Of a stretch of DNA of 62,539 nucleotides, positions 1-7,714 are shown in pieces; the stretch's first letter is position 1, and the number at the start of each line of letters is the position of its first letter. The stretch is from Planctomycetota bacterium. Lineage in GTDB: Bacteria > Planctomycetota > UBA8742 > UBA2392. Below the pieces are notes generated by a model. The model saw nothing but the letters and a program-made list of their open reading frames with translations, had not been told where the DNA came from and searched no databases. The stretch is taken from assembly GCA_022071975.1 (NCBI GenBank), contig JAJVIO010000003.1, forward strand, positions 1 to 62,539. Reading direction: 5' to 3'. The translations under genes were made by a program, and so were the position numbers.

Positions 1-119
1 ACCAGCGGCAGGCTGAACGAGCAGGCAATGCCGTGGGCCACGCCATGGCGCAGCGTGATGTCGTAGGACAGCGAATGCGCCAGCGCCGTGCGGGTGTTGG
101 AGAAGGCCAGGCCGGCCAT
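1..119 (-). CDS. Partial, N-terminally truncated iron-containing alcohol dehydrogenase
   Basis: The minus strand reads AGLAFSNTRTALAH, then RHGVAHGIACSFSLP, and runs off the left edge. This is the metal-binding segment of group III Fe-dependent alcohol dehydrogenases; the first His of ALAH and the His of AHG match the third and fourth metal ligands. In a normal protein of about 380 residues the segment lies past residue 220. Here the only open frame begins at an ATG (119..117) that overlaps the TGA of the upstream gene as TGATG, and no NAD-binding half is found upstream because that DNA encodes a different protein. It is either a remnant made by a deletion or recombination, or an assembly junction. 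The NTRTALAH wording recalls phosphonate-linked members, but that is a guess. Confidence 0.6.
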   Translation of the reverse strand, partial: MAGLAFSNTRTALAHSLSYDITLRHGVAHGIACSFSLPL

Positions 120-967
120 CAGGGCGTGGTTCCTTCCTCAAAGCGCCAACGGTCGGATTTGAAGTCGCTGATCACCAGCTTCGCGCCGCTGGAGGTGTGG
201 GTGATCTCGGCGCTCTTTGTGCTGGTGACACTCAGGCGATAGTCGCTGAGCGACCCCTGCAGGTCGATCTCGCGAACCAGGTCAGTCAGCTTCAGCTCCC
301 CCTGCACCTTGGGATGGTTCTCTGGAAACAGGCCGCCTTCCCAGCCATCTTTCACGACTGGCCCACCGGGGGCAAGGGACTGGTTGTTCTCGATGAAGTA
401 CAGGTTCATGCGTTCTTTGATCAGTTCCATGTCCGCGCGCGAGCGATTCTCCTGCGCCTGCGCATGGAAGCGATCCTGCTGCTCGGCTGCCATGAAGAAC
501 GCGAAGCCCATCAGCGCGATCAGGCCCAGCGAAACCAGGAACATCAGGCCGCTGATGATCGTGCCCGCCAGCGCCAAGCCCCAGCCGCGGTGCGTGCCGC
601 CCGGCTGCTTGCTTTCCTTCATGCCCATGAAACCGGTTACCAGGCCGCCGATGCCGGTCAGCGGGCCCAGCGGCCAGAAGAACACGCTAACGCCGGCGCA
701 CACGATCGAGATGATCGCCTTGGTGCTGAAAGGCTGCATCTGCGGGTACGGGTACGGCGCGGCCGGCTGCTGTCCGTAGGGCTGGCCATAAGGCTGACCC
801 TGCGGCGGATAGCCCGGCGGCGGGTACGAGCCCGGGTACTGCGGTTGCGCGGGGCGCTGCGGATACGGCTGAGCCGGCCGGGGCGGATATGGCTGCTGCG
901 GCGGGCCCTGCGGGCCGGTGTTCTGCGGCGGCTGCTCCCTGCTGTCTTCAAGCGGGTTGTCGGTCAT
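119..967 (-). CDS. DUF4190-like membrane protein with proline-rich N-terminus
   Basis: 282 residues. Residues 1-80 are Pro/Gln/Tyr-rich repeats of the QPYPPRP type and are probably disordered and cytoplasmic. Two hydrophobic segments follow (roughly 83-110 and 125-155) around a GMKESKQPGGTHRGWGLA loop, the layout of DUF4190 proteins. The C-terminal 110 residues form a soluble domain of unknown function. The ATG is 8 bp after the stop of the paralogous gene upstream, and the RBS-like AGAGGG overlaps that stop, so the two are co-translated. The gene ends in a TGATG overlap with the alcohol dehydrogenase fragment. The function is unknown; a membrane-bound sensory or envelope role is only inferred. 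Confidence 0.8.
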   Translation of the reverse strand: MTDNPLEDSREQPPQNTGPQGPPQQPYPPRPAQPYPQRPAQPQYPGSYPPPGYPPQGQPYGQPYGQQPAAPYPYPQMQPFSTKAIISIVCAGVSVFFWPLGPLTGIGGLVTGFMGMKESKQPGGTHRGWGLALAGTIISGLMFLVSLGLIALMGFAFFMAAEQQDRFHAQAQENRSRADMELIKERMNLYFIENNQSLAPGGPVVKDGWEGGLFPENHPKVQGELKLTDLVREIDLQGSLSDYRLSVTSTKSAEITHTSSGAKLVISDFKSDRWRFEEGTTP

Positions 968-975
968 CTGGCCCT

Positions 976-2052
976 CTATTTTCTCCGCGGCGGCGGCTCG
1001 TAACTTTCCCAGTCTTCGAAGTCGTCAGCATAGTAGCCGCCGTAGCTGGGGTATTGGCCCACTTCCAAGCGCTGGCCTTCCGGGCTGGTCCACCACACGG
1101 TGGCCGACTTGTCGGCGATGGTCAGCGAGTATTGCTCAATGGGGTTTTTCAGTTCGGTCGGGCTGACCAGGTCGGTCACCTGCAATTGGGCGCCGGTGAC
1201 GGCCGTGGTGTTCTGGAATCCCTGCTTGAACTGGGGCCCGCCCGGTTTCAGGTCGCCCTTGGCCTCGGCGTACATGCGGACGCGCTCCTGGATCAGCGTG
1301 CCGTCCATGCTGGCGTTCATGTTGGTTTCCAGCGAGTCCACGGCCGAGCTTGTGGCCTGGAACGCGATCAACAGGAACACACCCGCAATCACGTTCAAGG
1401 TCAGCAGCACGGTGTTGGCAATGGTTCCGCCGACGGCCATGCCGCGCCCAGACTTCCTGCCCCAGGCCGCCGTCTCGCGCATGCCCAGATAGCCGAGCAC
1501 TGCCCCGGCCAGGAAGAACGGCAGGCTGAAAATGCCGAAGGTGAACAAGCCGCCGACCAGGCCCACGCCGATTGCCACCAGCGACAGGATGGCCAGCACC
1601 GAAGTCGGTTTGCCGGCCGGCATCGGGTAAGGCTGCGCGCCGTAGGGCTGGGCCATGGGCGCGCCTGCGGGCTGCGGATAGGGTTGCCCCGGCTGCGGAT
1701 AGGGCTGGCCCTGCGGCGGGTACGGTTGCCCTTGGGGCGGGTAAGGTTGCCCCTGGGGCGGATACACGGGTTGCGGGGCGCCGTAGCCCGCGGGAGGCGC
1801 GCCGTAAATGGGCGGCGTTGCCTGTGGCGTGGGGCCGGGTACCTGCCGCGTGCGCCCGCGGCCCATGTCACCGCCGCCGAAGCCTGCACCGGGGGGCGGG
1901 CCCGCGGGCGGCTGAGCGCCGTAGCCGGGTGCTGCCGGCCGTGGTGGATACGCCGGGGCCGCACCGGGTTGGGGCGGATAGCCCTGCGGTGGCTTGGGTT
2001 TGCCCGTCTCCCAGGGCGCAGGCTGGAATCCTTCGGGTTTGGGTTCGTTCAT
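976..2052 (-). CDS. DUF4190-like membrane protein, paralogue of the next gene
   Basis: 358 residues from the ATG at 2052, chosen because GGAGAG lies 6 nt upstream. A longer frame to 2121 would add an implausible leader. Residues 1-150 are Pro/Gly/Tyr/Gln-rich with near-identical PPQGQPY units. Two membrane segments follow, with a GYLGMRE loop and GRGMAVGG before the second; this matches the adjacent paralogue. A C-terminal soluble region of about 120 residues includes QERVRMYAEAKGDLKPGGP, paralogous to KERMNLYFIENNQSLAPGGP next door. The pair looks like a tandem duplication that has diverged strongly. Function unknown. Confidence 0.82.
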   Translation of the reverse strand: MNEPKPEGFQPAPWETGKPKPPQGYPPQPGAAPAYPPRPAAPGYGAQPPAGPPPGAGFGGGDMGRGRTRQVPGPTPQATPPIYGAPPAGYGAPQPVYPPQGQPYPPQGQPYPPQGQPYPQPGQPYPQPAGAPMAQPYGAQPYPMPAGKPTSVLAILSLVAIGVGLVGGLFTFGIFSLPFFLAGAVLGYLGMRETAAWGRKSGRGMAVGGTIANTVLLTLNVIAGVFLLIAFQATSSAVDSLETNMNASMDGTLIQERVRMYAEAKGDLKPGGPQFKQGFQNTTAVTGAQLQVTDLVSPTELKNPIEQYSLTIADKSATVWWTSPEGQRLEVGQYPSYGGYYADDFEDWESYEPPPRRK

Positions 2053-2282
2053 GGTCGGCTCTCCGGCCGTGGCTGCTCTCCCATCAGCGCGAAGTTTATC
2101 AAACGGGGTAGTTGAAGTCACAGTCAGGCCTCCTTACGGCTTTCACCATAAGGCTTCGCGTGCAGCGCTGCGGCTACAAACCACCCCCGTGCTTTGGAAC
2201 GCGTTACTGCATGATTGCGCCTGAATAGTCCCGGCTTGCAGACGGTGCGAGAATCTTTGCCGGTCCAGTCGGTCGATGCTAC

Positions 2283-2942
2283 CTAATCGTCGGATTGGAT
2301 AACCGGTAGCCACTCACCGCTGCCGCTTCCCACATCCGTCAACCTATAGCGAAATGTCCTCCCGGCCCTGTCCAAGCCACGTTCGCGGTAGATGACGTCG
2401 GCTGATTTCCGGCCGGTCACATCCACTTCAATCTCGACAAAGTCCGGCAACTCGGCGTTGCGCAGTGCCTGTTCAATGTCCGCCTGGTTCAGGTCCTTAG
2501 CCGACCGCAGCCATTCCGCTTTCAGTTCCCGCTTTACGTCGTCGACAATGTACCCGCCCAGGTTGCCGGGATAGTTTTCCATGCCCTGCGCACGCAGATA
2601 GGGTTCAAACACGCCCGTTATCAGGAGGGCAAAGAAAAAGATGGTGTAGGCGAGGTTGGCTACCAGATTGACTGTCCGGGGCGGGTGCCAGCTCTTGCTC
2701 CAATGGAGTGCAACCAGTACGCCGAAGGTCGCGATGGCGCAAATCAGCGCCATCCAAATCAGCGCTGAGGATATGCTGTTCCCTGGCCCGATCAGCACCG
2801 CCAGCGTCAGAAACAGCAGCGATAGCACCAGCGGAAGGGAGGCCAGGTTCTCCCAGAACACGCGGGAGAGCGTGCCGCTCATGGGTGGCGTGACCCGATT
2901 GTCGGGCTTCAACACCACAGGATCGGGCATCGAATCTTCCAT
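2283..2942 (-). CDS. Hypothetical membrane protein coupled to the LRR protein
   Basis: 219 residues with three predicted membrane helices in the first half (about 34-52, 58-80 and 92-113), then a soluble C-terminal half with no motif I recognise. Its ATG is one base after the TAG of the LRR gene, so the two are almost certainly translated together. There is no good ribosome binding site, which also points to coupling. An internal ATG four codons in is an alternative start. The LRR protein is exported, so this protein may sit in the membrane as its partner; that is inference from context only. Confidence 0.7.
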   Translation of the reverse strand: MEDSMPDPVVLKPDNRVTPPMSGTLSRVFWENLASLPLVLSLLFLTLAVLIGPGNSISSALIWMALICAIATFGVLVALHWSKSWHPPRTVNLVANLAYTIFFFALLITGVFEPYLRAQGMENYPGNLGGYIVDDVKRELKAEWLRSAKDLNQADIEQALRNAELPDFVEIEVDVTGRKSADVIYRERGLDRAGRTFRYRLTDVGSGSGEWLPVIQSDD

Positions 2943-2943
2943 G

Positions 2944-5091
2944 CTAGTTCAGCACCGTGCAGCCGGGCAGGGCGGATTTCAGGACGGCGACGTCCTCCGG
3001 CGTGACGGACAAGCAGCCGCGCAGGTTGAGTGTCTTGAGCGTCTTCAGCTTCCGGAGCGTCTCGACGGCGCCCTGGGGCAGCAGCGAGCCGGCGAAAGAC
3101 AGTGATTCCAGCTTGGCGCACGCGACCAGCTCGGCCAGCAGCTCGGCCTCGATGTTCAGTTTCTCGAGGCTCAGGGCCTTCAGCCTGGTGAACTTGGCGA
3201 GGCCCAAGGGCCCGGCCTTGGCCATGCCGCCTTCGCGCACGTGCAGCTCTTCCAGGTAATCGAAGGCTGACAGCGCAGCCAGTTCTTCACTGGCCTTGCG
3301 CGAGCGCGCCAGCACCGGCGCGGTCAGCGTCAGCTTGGTCAACGTACCTGGCGCCGCCAGCGCCTTCAATGCGGCCGCATCGGCACCCTTAACACCGACC
3401 AACTCCAGCTCGCGCAGGTTTTTGAGCTTGGCCAGCACACCTACATCGTCTGGCTCATCCAGCCCCCCAAAAACAGCAAGGGCCGTAAGCGTGCTTTTCT
3501 GCAATGGCAGCAGATCCTCGCCAACGAGCCCCGGCACGGACAATGAGAGCTTTTCCAACGACTTCAGTTTGGCGGCGGAACCAATCAGCCAGGTGGCATC
3601 TTCTGCCGTCATCGCAATGCCGAGGTCTGTCAGTTGGACCAGCTTGGAGAGAGCCGAAGGTGGAAACCGGCCTCCACCGATTTTCAAGGCTCGCAGGCCG
3701 GGCAACGCCGCCAGTTGCCTGCCCGTGTCAGCGGACACCTCCACGCCTGTCAGGTTCAACTCTTTCAAACCGGTCATCCCGCCGACGCCTTCAATGCCGC
3801 GTCCCCAGAATGAAAGGACTTCCAGGCTGGTCCAGCCGCGCAGCGCCGCCGGGATCGCTTCCGCCCCGCGCAGCGTCAGCTGCAACTCACGCACGCCCTT
3901 CATGTCCTTGAGCGGCGCCCAGAACTCGGGTGTGCCCCGTTCATCTGCGCCGCCGAACAGGAACCGCAGCGTCTTCAGGCCTGACATGCCCGCCAGCTCT
4001 TTTGAACCGACCGCGGTCAGCCCTGAAGCCGGTGTGCCGACTTCGAAATCCAGCGATGCGTTGAACAAGGTGAGTGTGTCCAGCTGCTTGCATGCCGCTG
4101 CAGCATGCAGGCCTTTGTCGGAGCACGCTTCGCCGTGCAGCCGGATTTCGCTCACGGGCAGGCGCGCCGCCTGCGAAATGGCGAACTCCTGCCAACTCCA
4201 GGGCTGGGTCGTGATGCTGGCTTCCAACGCAGCTCCGCTGGCTACAACAAACGGGCCGGGCACCAGCAACTCCAATTTCGGCTCAGCGCCTCTGACATTG
4301 AAGACTCCCGACGCGTCATAGGCAAAAACCAGCAGGCTGCCGTCTTCGCGTTTGGTGATTTCCCATTCGTCCTTGGGGGGCTTCCATTCCGGGGCTTTGG
4401 TCGGCTTGGGCGCGCCTTTCACCACTTCGGACCAGTCCAGCAACGGCTCCGGCTTCGCCAGCTTTTCCCGGCGCGTAACTTTGAACAGTACACGCTCGCC
4501 GGCCTTCCATTGCCAGTGCGGGCCGAACCAGGCGTCTTCGCCGTGGCTCTGCAGCAGCTCGTATTTCACACCCGACAGCTCGTAGCCCGGCGCCTGCACC
4601 GACAACTCGGTCGCGCCGAGCTTGAACTTTTCGCCGTCACGAAAGCTCACGGCCGGCAACTGGTACAGCACGGCCGACCACGGCACGCGCAGCGCGTGGT
4701 GAAACAGCTCCTGCGGGCCCGGTTGCTCGCTGTACTCGATTTCAGCGGGCTTCTCGCCCGCGCGCCCGGCCCAGGCCCGGCTGAACACGCCGTTGTTGTC
4801 CATCAGGCCGGCGACCACCAGGCCGCGGCCGTTGTGTGCCTCGACGACGAAGCGGTCTTCCAACTTGGCGATCACGTGCAGGCGGATGGTGCGGTAGACG
4901 CCGCGGTCGAGCACTTCCGCTTCCTGCATGTCGCCGACCTCGAACTGGTGGGCATAGCCGACGGGAATTGCGCCCGGCAGTTTCAGTTCGCCCTTCAACC
5001 AGGCCTGCAGCAGCGCTTCGTCGCGCGGCTCAAGCCCGGCCTGCAAAACGCCGCAAGCCAGCGCCAGAACCAGCAGCAGTGCGGTTCGCAT
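2944..5091 (-). CDS. Exported leucine-rich-repeat protein
   Basis: 715 residues with an excellent RBS (GGAGG, 7 nt before ATG) and a Sec signal peptide at 1-18 (MRTALLLVLALACGVLQAG). Residues 20-285 form a non-repeat region of unknown fold. From about 310 to the end there are roughly a dozen LRR units (for example LKELNLTGVEV, LRELELVGVKG, LKTLNLRGC), the last capped by a short C-terminal strand. Spacing is irregular at 22-28 residues, as in cysteine-containing/AMN1-type LRRs. Such proteins are frequent in Planctomycetota and usually act in protein binding outside the cytoplasm. Ligand unknown. Confidence 0.85.
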   Translation of the reverse strand: MRTALLLVLALACGVLQAGLEPRDEALLQAWLKGELKLPGAIPVGYAHQFEVGDMQEAEVLDRGVYRTIRLHVIAKLEDRFVVEAHNGRGLVVAGLMDNNGVFSRAWAGRAGEKPAEIEYSEQPGPQELFHHALRVPWSAVLYQLPAVSFRDGEKFKLGATELSVQAPGYELSGVKYELLQSHGEDAWFGPHWQWKAGERVLFKVTRREKLAKPEPLLDWSEVVKGAPKPTKAPEWKPPKDEWEITKREDGSLLVFAYDASGVFNVRGAEPKLELLVPGPFVVASGAALEASITTQPWSWQEFAISQAARLPVSEIRLHGEACSDKGLHAAAACKQLDTLTLFNASLDFEVGTPASGLTAVGSKELAGMSGLKTLRFLFGGADERGTPEFWAPLKDMKGVRELQLTLRGAEAIPAALRGWTSLEVLSFWGRGIEGVGGMTGLKELNLTGVEVSADTGRQLAALPGLRALKIGGGRFPPSALSKLVQLTDLGIAMTAEDATWLIGSAAKLKSLEKLSLSVPGLVGEDLLPLQKSTLTALAVFGGLDEPDDVGVLAKLKNLRELELVGVKGADAAALKALAAPGTLTKLTLTAPVLARSRKASEELAALSAFDYLEELHVREGGMAKAGPLGLAKFTRLKALSLEKLNIEAELLAELVACAKLESLSFAGSLLPQGAVETLRKLKTLKTLNLRGCLSVTPEDVAVLKSALPGCTVLN

Positions 5092-5130
5092 ACGGTGTCC
5101 TCCGGGAGAAGTATAACAGTCGGCAGTCCA

Positions 5131-5176
5131 CAGGAGGCAGTTTCCTGCCTCCTGCCTCGTGCTTCCTGCCTCCTGA
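5131..5176. repeat. Heptanucleotide repeat (CTCCTGC type) with inverted lead-in
   Basis: Five consecutive 7-bp units TTCCTGC, CTCCTGC, CTCGTGC, TTCCTGC, CTCCTGA occupy 5142-5176. They are preceded by CAGGAGGCAG at 5131-5140, the reverse complement of the unit, so the locus can form a hairpin. It lies between the divergent LRR gene and miaB. The same unit family occurs near 51.3 and 51.45 kb. Confidence 0.8.
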
Positions 5177-5190
5177 AAGAACGCCCCTCA

Positions 5191-5219
5191 TTGGCAGGCC
5201 GGCTCAATCGCGGTACCTT
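5191..5219 (+). promoter_or_regulatory. Predicted miaB promoter, leaderless type
   Basis: -35 TTGGCA (5191-5196), 17-bp spacer, -10 TACCTT (5214-5219), then only 7 nt to the miaB ATG. No Shine-Dalgarno sequence is present, so transcription would start at or next to the start codon. Confidence 0.45.
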
Positions 5220-5226
5220 CTGGCCC

Positions 5227-6570
5227 ATGGCGCAGCAGACCACAACCAGGGCCGGCAAGGCGTTCGTCTACACCATCGGGTGCCAGATGAATGAGCTCGA
5301 CTCTGAGCTTGCCATGGCGACCCTTGAGGGCGACGGTTTGAACGTGGTTGAGCGTCCGGCCGATGCCGACGTGCTGCTGGTCAACACCTGCAGCGTGCGC
5401 GAAAAAGCCGAAGAGAAGGCCTACTCGTGGCTCGGCCGCATGAAAGTGCTGAAGCGCGAAAATCCGGACCTGGTGATCGGCGTGCTCGGCTGCATGGCCC
5501 AGAAAGAGGGCAAGCTGATCTTCCGCCGCGCGCCCTACGTCGACATCGTGGCCGGCACCGCGCACTTCACCAAGATCGACGAATACGTGCGCCAGGTGCG
5601 CGCCACGGGCAAGCGCATCCTGGCCGTCGGCCGCGACGAGGAGGTCGAGACCGAAAAGCGCCTGAAGGCCCGCGATACCCGCCAGAGCGCCTACGTGGCC
5701 GTGATGCGCGGCTGCGACCACCACTGCACCTACTGCGTGGTGCCCAACACCCGCGGCATGGAAAACTCACGGCCGCTCGAGGAAATCGTCGAGGAGTGCA
5801 AGATCCTGGTGGGTGAAGGCACCCAGGAAATCACGCTGCTGGGCCAGAACATCGACAGCTACGGCAAGCGCCTGCAGCCCCGGCGCCGCACGCTGTCTGA
5901 GCTGCTTTACGCCGTGGCGGACGTGCCGGGGCTCAAGCGCCTGCGCTTCATCACCAGCCACCCAAGCGACCTGAAGCCCGAGCTGTTTCAGGCGTTTAAA
6001 GACCTGCCCAACCTGATGCCCTACCTGCACTTCCCGGCCCAGTCGGGCAGCGACAGCGTGCTCAAGCGCATGCGCCGCGGCTACACCTTCGAGCGCTATC
6101 TTGAACTGGTAGCCGCCGCGCGCGAAGCCGTGCCGGACATGGGCCTGGCGGGCGACACCATCGTTGGATTCAGCGGCGAGACGGAAGAAGACTTCGAGAA
6201 AACCATCGAGCTGCATGAGCGCACGCGTTACCAGAACGCCTACATCTTCATGTACAGCGAGCGCGACTACACGCCGGCCAAGGAACAGGGCCTGCCCGAC
6301 GACGTGCCCCTTGAAGTGAAAAAGCGCCGCATCAACAAGCTGATGAAGCTGCAGCGCCAGTGGGCCGCCGAGGAAAACCAGCGGAAGGTCGGCCGCGTCA
6401 CAGAGGTGTTCGGCGAGGGGCCCAGCAGGAAAGACCCCAACAAGCAGGAAGGCCGCAACCCGCAGAATCAGGTGGTGATCGTGGAATCCGGCCGAGAACT
6501 GAAGGGCCAGTTCTACAAGGTGGAAATCACCGCAGCCACCGACGCCGCCCTCTACGGCCGCCTGGTGTAA
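5227..6570 (+). CDS. miaB: tRNA-2-methylthio-N6-dimethylallyladenosine synthase MiaB
   Basis: 447 residues, the usual length. MiaB is a radical SAM methylthiotransferase that converts i6A37 to ms2i6A37 in tRNAs reading UNN codons. The N-terminal UPF0004 domain carries the second-cluster cysteines C19 (YTIGCQMNE), C55 (NTCSVRE) and C89 (GVLGCMAQ). The radical SAM motif C163-xxx-C167-xx-C170 (MRGCDHHCTYCVVPNTRG) follows, and a TRAM domain closes the protein (last 60 residues). The ATG at 5227 is the first codon compatible with the family N-terminus; the open frame extends far upstream but is not conserved. All catalytic cysteines are present, so the enzyme should be active. Confidence 0.97.
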   Translation: MAQQTTTRAGKAFVYTIGCQMNELDSELAMATLEGDGLNVVERPADADVLLVNTCSVREKAEEKAYSWLGRMKVLKRENPDLVIGVLGCMAQKEGKLIFRRAPYVDIVAGTAHFTKIDEYVRQVRATGKRILAVGRDEEVETEKRLKARDTRQSAYVAVMRGCDHHCTYCVVPNTRGMENSRPLEEIVEECKILVGEGTQEITLLGQNIDSYGKRLQPRRRTLSELLYAVADVPGLKRLRFITSHPSDLKPELFQAFKDLPNLMPYLHFPAQSGSDSVLKRMRRGYTFERYLELVAAAREAVPDMGLAGDTIVGFSGETEEDFEKTIELHERTRYQNAYIFMYSERDYTPAKEQGLPDDVPLEVKKRRINKLMKLQRQWAAEENQRKVGRVTEVFGEGPSRKDPNKQEGRNPQNQVVIVESGRELKGQFYKVEITAATDAALYGRLV

Positions 6571-6571
6571 G

Positions 6572-6624
6572 CGGCAGTCACAAGCTGCCGGGGTAGGGTA
6601 GGGACACGCTGCCGCGTGTCCCTA
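6572..6624. repeat. Intergenic palindromes downstream of miaB
   Basis: A short dyad GGCAG...CTGCC (6572-6588) is followed by a perfect 11-bp stem, TAGGGACACGC / GCGTGTCCCTA, with loop TGCC at 6599-6624. There is no T tract. It may act as a weak transcription barrier after miaB, and its form fits the REP-like palindromes found elsewhere in the window. Confidence 0.7.
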
Positions 6625-6653
6625 CAATGATGCGGGGGCTGCCGGGAGACGCC

Positions 6654-7538
6654 ATGACTGAGCTGAGCTACGAGAAACTCAAGCGCAACATCGCCGAGGA
6701 AGAAGTGCTGGGCGATATGCTCAGCGTGACCTTCAAATGCCCCGTCACTGAAAAGATCTACCACGCCGTGGCCACGCTGCGGCCGGCCTCGCCGATGTCG
6801 CACCCGCTTGAGACCGCGCGGCGCGGCTTCCGTACTCTGCTGGGAAACATGCTGCACGGCGAGCGTGCCGACGCAGCGACTGCAACCCATGATCGCGCGG
6901 CCATAGAGCACGCGGCCGTGGAGGCCTTCGAAGCCGTGTCATCGCACTTCGCCTGGGATGAGTCGCGCAAGGCGTTCGTGGATGCCGCCACGGTCGAGAT
7001 GCCGCTCAGCGATTTCGATCGCCAACTGCGCGACTACCCCCTGACCGGCCAGTGGGAGCGCAACGTAGCCGCGCGCATGCTGGCGGAAATCGTGGCGGCC
7101 GACGGCGCCGTCACGCCCACCGAGCGCGACTTTTTTGAAGGCTTCCTGAACTCGGAGATGGGCCCGCTGGACCAGTTGGTGAAGCGCGGCAAGCTCAGCA
7201 AACTCGACCTGGAAGAATGCCGGCCGGCATCGCGCGCCACGCTGCTGATGCTGGCCTACGCCATCGCCATGACTGACGAGCACCTTGACGCCAGTGAACA
7301 AGCGCGCCTGGCCGAATACGGCAAGGCCTTCGGGGTCAGCCTTGAGCGCGAGGAATTGATCCGCCACTGGGCCGCCGAAAGGGTGGTCGAGAACATGCTG
7401 TACGGCTGCTACGCCGACGGCCGGCTGAACGACGACGAGCGCACGCGCATCGAGCAACTGGCGGGCAACATCGGCATCAACCAGGCGCTGGTGGCCAAGC
7501 TCGACGTGAAGGTGCGCAAGCGTCTGGGCGCGAAGTGA
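6654..7538 (+). CDS. TerB/DUF533-like helical protein
   Basis: 294 residues from the ATG at 6654 (GGGAG 5 nt upstream). The C-terminal half holds two copies of the TerB-type helical pattern: an Ala-rich helix, then AADGAVTPTERDFFEG (about 145-165) and YADGRLNDDERTRIEQ (about 255-270). Acidic residues after ADG may bind metal in TerB family members. The N-terminal 130 residues are not recognised. There is no signal peptide or membrane segment, so it is cytoplasmic. TerB-like domains occur in tellurite/stress-response and DnaJ-type proteins; no partner is encoded nearby, so the role stays open. Confidence 0.7.
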   Translation: MTELSYEKLKRNIAEEEVLGDMLSVTFKCPVTEKIYHAVATLRPASPMSHPLETARRGFRTLLGNMLHGERADAATATHDRAAIEHAAVEAFEAVSSHFAWDESRKAFVDAATVEMPLSDFDRQLRDYPLTGQWERNVAARMLAEIVAADGAVTPTERDFFEGFLNSEMGPLDQLVKRGKLSKLDLEECRPASRATLLMLAYAIAMTDEHLDASEQARLAEYGKAFGVSLEREELIRHWAAERVVENMLYGCYADGRLNDDERTRIEQLAGNIGINQALVAKLDVKVRKRLGAK

Positions 7539-7550
7539 GAGTAGAAACAG

Positions 7551-7655
7551 GTTTTAGGGGTTAGGTTGTAGGGATTAGGGCTTGGACCTTGGGATTCGGG
7601 TTCAGGCTGATTAGTAGAGCTGGCGATCTCCAAATCACGACAACCCCTAACCCCT
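7551..7655. repeat. Degenerate heptanucleotide repeat (nnnTTAG type)
   Basis: Eight 7-bp units run without a gap from 7551 to 7606: GTTTTAG, GGGTTAG, GTTGTAG, GGATTAG, GGCTTGG, ACCTTGG, GATTCGG, GTTCAGG. Bases 7640-7655 (ACAACCCCTAACCCCT) are close to the reverse complement of 7554-7569, so the array is bounded by an inverted copy and could fold back. It lies between convergent genes. Confidence 0.75.
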
Positions 7656-7671
7656 GCCATAGCCCATCGAA

Positions 7672-7693
7672 ACCGGCGCCTTGCGGCGCCGGT
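7672..7693 (-). terminator. Hairpin between convergent genes
   Basis: Perfect 9-bp stem ACCGGCGCC / GGCGCCGGT with loop TTGC. It lies 21 bp beyond the stop of the minus-strand gene at 7715 and is followed on that strand by TTTCGA, a short T run. It could serve both converging transcripts. Confidence 0.5.
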
Positions 7694-7714
7694 CCCTTGT
7701 CGCTGGTGGGGAGG

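Noticed and set aside
889-2115. Plus-strand frame opposite the DUF4190 pair
   Set aside because: Arg/Gly-rich shadow of proline-rich coding sequence.
2053-2121. Longer start of the DUF4190-like gene (PFDKLRADG leader)
   Set aside because: The RBS sits at the 2052 ATG, and the leader resembles translated repeat DNA.
4105-5226. 374-codon upstream extension in the miaB frame
   Set aside because: It is antisense to the LRR gene and unlike protein; MiaB starts at 5227.
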